Positions 61,588 to 64,000 of a stretch of 64,000 bases of DNA are shown one piece after another. Positions within the stretch are counted from its first letter, which is position 1, and each line of letters starts with the position of its first letter. The notes under the pieces were generated by a model, which was not told the origin of the DNA, did not search any database, and saw only the letters and a list, made by a program, of their open reading frames with translations. The stretch comes from Cohnella luojiensis (GTDB lineage Bacteria > Bacillota > Bacilli > Paenibacillales > Paenibacillaceae): the NCBI RefSeq assembly GCF_004564235.1, contig NZ_SOMN01000002.1:248001-312000 (forward strand), written 5' to 3'. Both the position numbers and the translations under genes were made by a program.

Positions 61588-62743
61588 TCTTCCGCCAGCA
61601 GTACCGATCAAAGACAGCTTCCCGCAGATCGATGCTGGCTTCGCCGCTGTGCAAGATGACCTCGATAATATGCCGTTTAATATGGCACGCCAAGCTATCA
61701 TTAACGGTAACTTTGATGTGGCACAGAGAGGGACGAGTTTTGTAAACCCTACTAATGGGGGCTTCCTGTTAGATCACTGGGCGACTTTTTACACGGCTGA
61801 TGGGGGTGTTCTTCCTACAACCGTTACGCACAGTCAACAGAAGTTATCACCAGGAGATATTCCTAACTCTTACTTCTTTGATAGAACAAACGTTAATGGA
61901 GCGGGTAGTGGATTTGGCGTGTCAGCGTATTACTTCAAGGGTCAAAAAATTGAGCACGGTACTCGTTATTTGTGCGGTGCAGGGAAAAAGGTAACTGTTA
62001 GCTTCTGGGCGAGAAGCGACATTCCGGGGAAGAGAATTGCAGTAGCCATCCAGCAAACTTATGGTTCCGGAGGAAGTCCAACGGTCGGAGAAGCTTTGAC
62101 TACAAGCGGTCAAATCATAACACTATCAGCCGTTTGGACTCGATATTCATTTACATTTACAACGAATACATTGGCAGGCAAAACGTTCGGAACGAATAAT
62201 GACGACTATTTATGGGTTCGAATATTTTCGATGTGGGGAACCACAACAGCGACAAGCTACTTAGGTGGAGGTACTGCCGAAACCTTCGTCGGCGCAGGAA
62301 ACATCGACATCATCCAAGTCCAAGTATGTGCCGGTGACGTGGCTTTACTATATCAGCCTCGTACATTTGGGGAAGAATTGGCGCTGTGCCAGCGGTATTA
62401 TGAGAAAAGTTATGATTTAGGGGTATCAATATCTTCAGCAACGGGAATTGGCGAGGTTTACTATAGCACTAGACGTGCTGTAGCGGCTTCAACATCTGGC
62501 GTTTTGGTAAACACTGTACCGTTTAAGGTAAGGAAACGAATACCGCCAACAGTTAAACTCTATAGTCCATCCGGTACAGCAAATGCTTTAAGGGTGGACA
62601 ATGTTAATGATCGGACTGGAGCGACGGCGGGTACAATTGGCGATTCCGGATTCGCTCAAGTTAACTTGGATAGTACCAGTGCAACGACTGTCGGGTTGGA
62701 TTCATTGATTGAATACCAGTGGACAGCTGATGCCGAACTATAA
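61568..62743 (+). CDS. Tail fibre protein with carbohydrate-binding-like domain
   Basis: 391 residues with GGAGCTG upstream. The N-terminus (DSFPQIDAGFAAVQDDLDN) is an attachment helix. RQAIINGNFDVAQRGTSF starts a jelly-roll: FLLDHWATFYTADGG, KKVTVSFWARSDIPGKRIAV and YQPRTFGEELALCQRYYEKSY. This arrangement is common in receptor-binding fibres. The C-terminal 110 residues vary between phages. Confidence 0.82.
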   Translation: MPNRYCNLPPAVPIKDSFPQIDAGFAAVQDDLDNMPFNMARQAIINGNFDVAQRGTSFVNPTNGGFLLDHWATFYTADGGVLPTTVTHSQQKLSPGDIPNSYFFDRTNVNGAGSGFGVSAYYFKGQKIEHGTRYLCGAGKKVTVSFWARSDIPGKRIAVAIQQTYGSGGSPTVGEALTTSGQIITLSAVWTRYSFTFTTNTLAGKTFGTNNDDYLWVRIFSMWGTTTATSYLGGGTAETFVGAGNIDIIQVQVCAGDVALLYQPRTFGEELALCQRYYEKSYDLGVSISSATGIGEVYYSTRRAVAASTSGVLVNTVPFKVRKRIPPTVKLYSPSGTANALRVDNVNDRTGATAGTIGDSGFAQVNLDSTSATTVGLDSLIEYQWTADAEL

Positions 62744-62754
62744 GGAGGTAACCC

Positions 62755-62943
62755 ATGGACGGATACAACATGTCAATTAAGTTATCCAGACCAGGAGAAA
62801 AGGGAATTCATCTCTATGTAGAAACTAATGAAAGGTGGGGATTATCAGTTTGTGTGAAATGTGGAAATACAGTAGATGCAACCGATTCTCGAAGTAAACA
62901 ACCAGATAGCCAATGTCCCGACGCAGTAGCTATGAACTCTTGA
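62755..62943 (+). CDS. Small hypothetical protein, 62 aa
   Basis: AAGGAGGTAA precedes the ATG. The product begins MDGYNMSIKLSRPGEKGIHL and has a CVKCGNTVD pair and a third Cys. The DGY opening matches that of the gene at 63675, also right after a strong ribosome-binding site. It may be a truncated relative. It overlaps the end of the opposite-strand gene by 14 bases. Confidence 0.55.
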   Translation: MDGYNMSIKLSRPGEKGIHLYVETNERWGLSVCVKCGNTVDATDSRSKQPDSQCPDAVAMNS

Positions 62944-63643
62944 GTCGTGAATATGATTTTCCATTATATAAGATTCCATAAAAATTCCAAATATCTAATG
63001 TGTCTAATACTCCCATAAAACAATTAAAGCATTTAGCAGGAGAATCATATCCGATTTTTTTGATGGCATCTACTATTTTAAGAGCACCATTTAATGTATT
63101 GATTGGAGCATTTTGATATAAATGTTTGATAAATTTCGACTGGGTTTCACTCGCAGTTAGAAAGAAGAGAGCCAAGTTTGTAGAAACATATTTTTGATTA
63201 AGTTCATCATTAATAATTGGTGCAAAATTTTTGTTTGCCAATTCTTTTAACACACGATTTCTGTAATTGAAAAAGTAAGAAGAATCGTATCCGTGCTCGG
63301 TAAGTCTTTCTTGTACCTCTAAATCAAGAACAAGGGAACTCAAGGAACTACAGAGCATTGCTACAAATTGGTCATTAACGATATTTCCTATCTCCGGGTA
63401 TGAGTTAGTCATCTGAATTCCATGGAACAACTCATGTAGAAGATTTGTTTCAAAAACATCTCCATTAAGTCTTAAAGAAAGATGAACAATAAAAGTATCG
63501 GTATTATCAATTATTGACCCAAAAGCATTTCCAGCTTCAATACTCCTAAACTCAACAGGCTTTTTAAGATTTGAATAAATTTCATTGATTATACGTTCTG
63601 TTTTTCCACTAATTTTTCTACCCAAGATTTCCAAATATATCAC
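62930..63643 (-). CDS. Opposite-strand AT-rich protein with HExxH-like motif
   Basis: About 234-237 residues; a GTG at 63643 or a TTG at 63634 (GGGGTG upstream of the latter). LLHELFHGIQMTNSYPEIGN is an HExxH zinc-peptidase motif. Later segments (EVQERLTEHGYDSSYFFNYR) could supply the third ligand. Its base composition is much more AT-rich than the tail genes. It interrupts the tail operon on the other strand. No named family is recognised; a protective or toxin-like moron is possible. Confidence 0.7.
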   Translation of the reverse strand: MIYLEILGRKISGKTERIINEIYSNLKKPVEFRSIEAGNAFGSIIDNTDTFIVHLSLRLNGDVFETNLLHELFHGIQMTNSYPEIGNIVNDQFVAMLCSSLSSLVLDLEVQERLTEHGYDSSYFFNYRNRVLKELANKNFAPIINDELNQKYVSTNLALFFLTASETQSKFIKHLYQNAPINTLNGALKIVDAIKKIGYDSPAKCFNCFMGVLDTLDIWNFYGILYNGKSYSRLKSS

Positions 63644-63674
63644 CCCAAAAGATTATACCACGGAGGCGAATAAG

Positions 63675-64000
63675 TTGGACGGATACAAGCACTATATAAG
63701 AATTAACGAAGCCGGGATTATCGTCCACGGCTTTTCTTCTGCTTTTGAAGAGCCGAGGGAAGGCGATATCCTTGTTGAATCAGATGCAGGAAGACACTTC
63801 AACTTTATGCTAATCGACGGACAAGGCAATTCCATCTATAAATGGGATGGCACGCAAATGGTCGAGCGCACAGCGGACGAAATTTATCCGCTAAGTTATT
63901 GGAAGCAGAAAAAAATTGGTATCTTTACGAGTCAGAGAGATTTAGAAGTCCAAGCAGGATTTCTTACCAATGCCGTAGCGTCAACTCCTAATATCCAAAT
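63675..64000 (+). CDS. Phage tail-region protein, 3' end cut by window edge
   Basis: A TTG at 63675, with CGGAGG eight bases upstream, opens a frame that runs to the window edge (about 108 residues seen). It starts LDGYKHYIRINEAGIIVHGFSSAFEEP and continues EGDILVESDAGRHFNFMLID. This resembles short XkdW/YorD-type proteins that follow fibres. The function is not known. Confidence 0.7.
   Translation, partial: MDGYKHYIRINEAGIIVHGFSSAFEEPREGDILVESDAGRHFNFMLIDGQGNSIYKWDGTQMVERTADEIYPLSYWKQKKIGIFTSQRDLEVQAGFLTNAVASTPNIQ

Noticed and set aside
1-64000. CRISPR array, insertion sequences or rRNA genes
   Set aside because: No regularly spaced repeats, transposase genes or rRNA sequence were seen.
60000-64000. 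attR and lysis genes (holin, endolysin)
   Set aside because: No copy of the tRNA-Leu 3' end and no holin or amidase frame is present before the edge; they presumably lie beyond 64,000.

Overview
The window looks like the chromosome of a spore-forming Bacillota of the Paenibacillaceae type (Paenibacillus or Cohnella-like). The basis is strong GGAGG ribosome-binding sites, slightly GC-rich genes, and the mix of RelQ, a YjcZ-type sporulation peptide, YhaO/YhaN, YkvI and a PCYCGC-type lipoprotein. The genus is an inference. Positions 1 to about 27,200 are host backbone. Positions about 27,200 to 64,000 are one prophage that continues past the right edge.

Host part. A truncated L,D-transpeptidase opens the window. 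It is followed by pyrD, the small alarmone synthetase relQ and a DUF309 gene, then leftward PPOX and GNAT genes. A two-gene leftward operon encodes a Cys-rich lipoprotein and a membrane-anchored thioredoxin. Next come a 16S rRNA pseudouridine synthase overlapping a Cof-type HAD phosphatase, a tiny yjcZ gene, a 2-hydroxyacid dehydrogenase, a seven-TM diguanylate cyclase, a GT4 glycosyltransferase, the nuclease/ATPase pair yhaO-yhaN and a YkvI-like transporter. A GH15 glucoamylase-type gene has a folded leader RNA that begins at its predicted transcription start. The phosphate operon pstS-pstC-pstA-pstB-phoU runs leftward, followed by a lipoprotein, xpt, small unknown genes and a carboxymuconolactone-decarboxylase-family gene. 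A tRNA-Leu(CAG) closes the host part.

Prophage. A tyrosine integrase reads toward the tRNA-Leu 3' end, so the tRNA end is the likely left attachment site. A leftward repressor and ImmA-type protease face a rightward cro-like gene. Four 15-bp palindromes (GGTATT-N3-AATACC, three of them perfect) lie in the two control regions. The early module encodes a RecB/Cas4-like DUF2800 protein, a DUF2815 ssDNA-binding-like protein, a MazG-like pyrophosphohydrolase, a family A DNA polymerase, a C5-cytosine methyltransferase with a long second ORF nested inside it, a VapE-type primase-helicase, VRR-NUC, an SNF2 helicase, DUF3310 and a sigma-like late regulator.

Late module. The order is HNH endonuclease, TerS, TerL, portal, ClpP-type protease, HK97 major capsid, connector and head-closure genes, major tail protein, tail assembly chaperone, tape measure, and tail tip and fibre genes. 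This is the siphovirus order. The chaperone pair carries a G GGA AAC slippery heptamer that would give a -1 gpG/gpGT fusion. Hairpins follow the most abundant structural genes. Several AT-richer or opposite-strand genes (36.1, 37.9-38.8, 45.4, 60.8 and 62.9 kb) look like morons. Lysis genes and the right attachment site would lie beyond 64,000.
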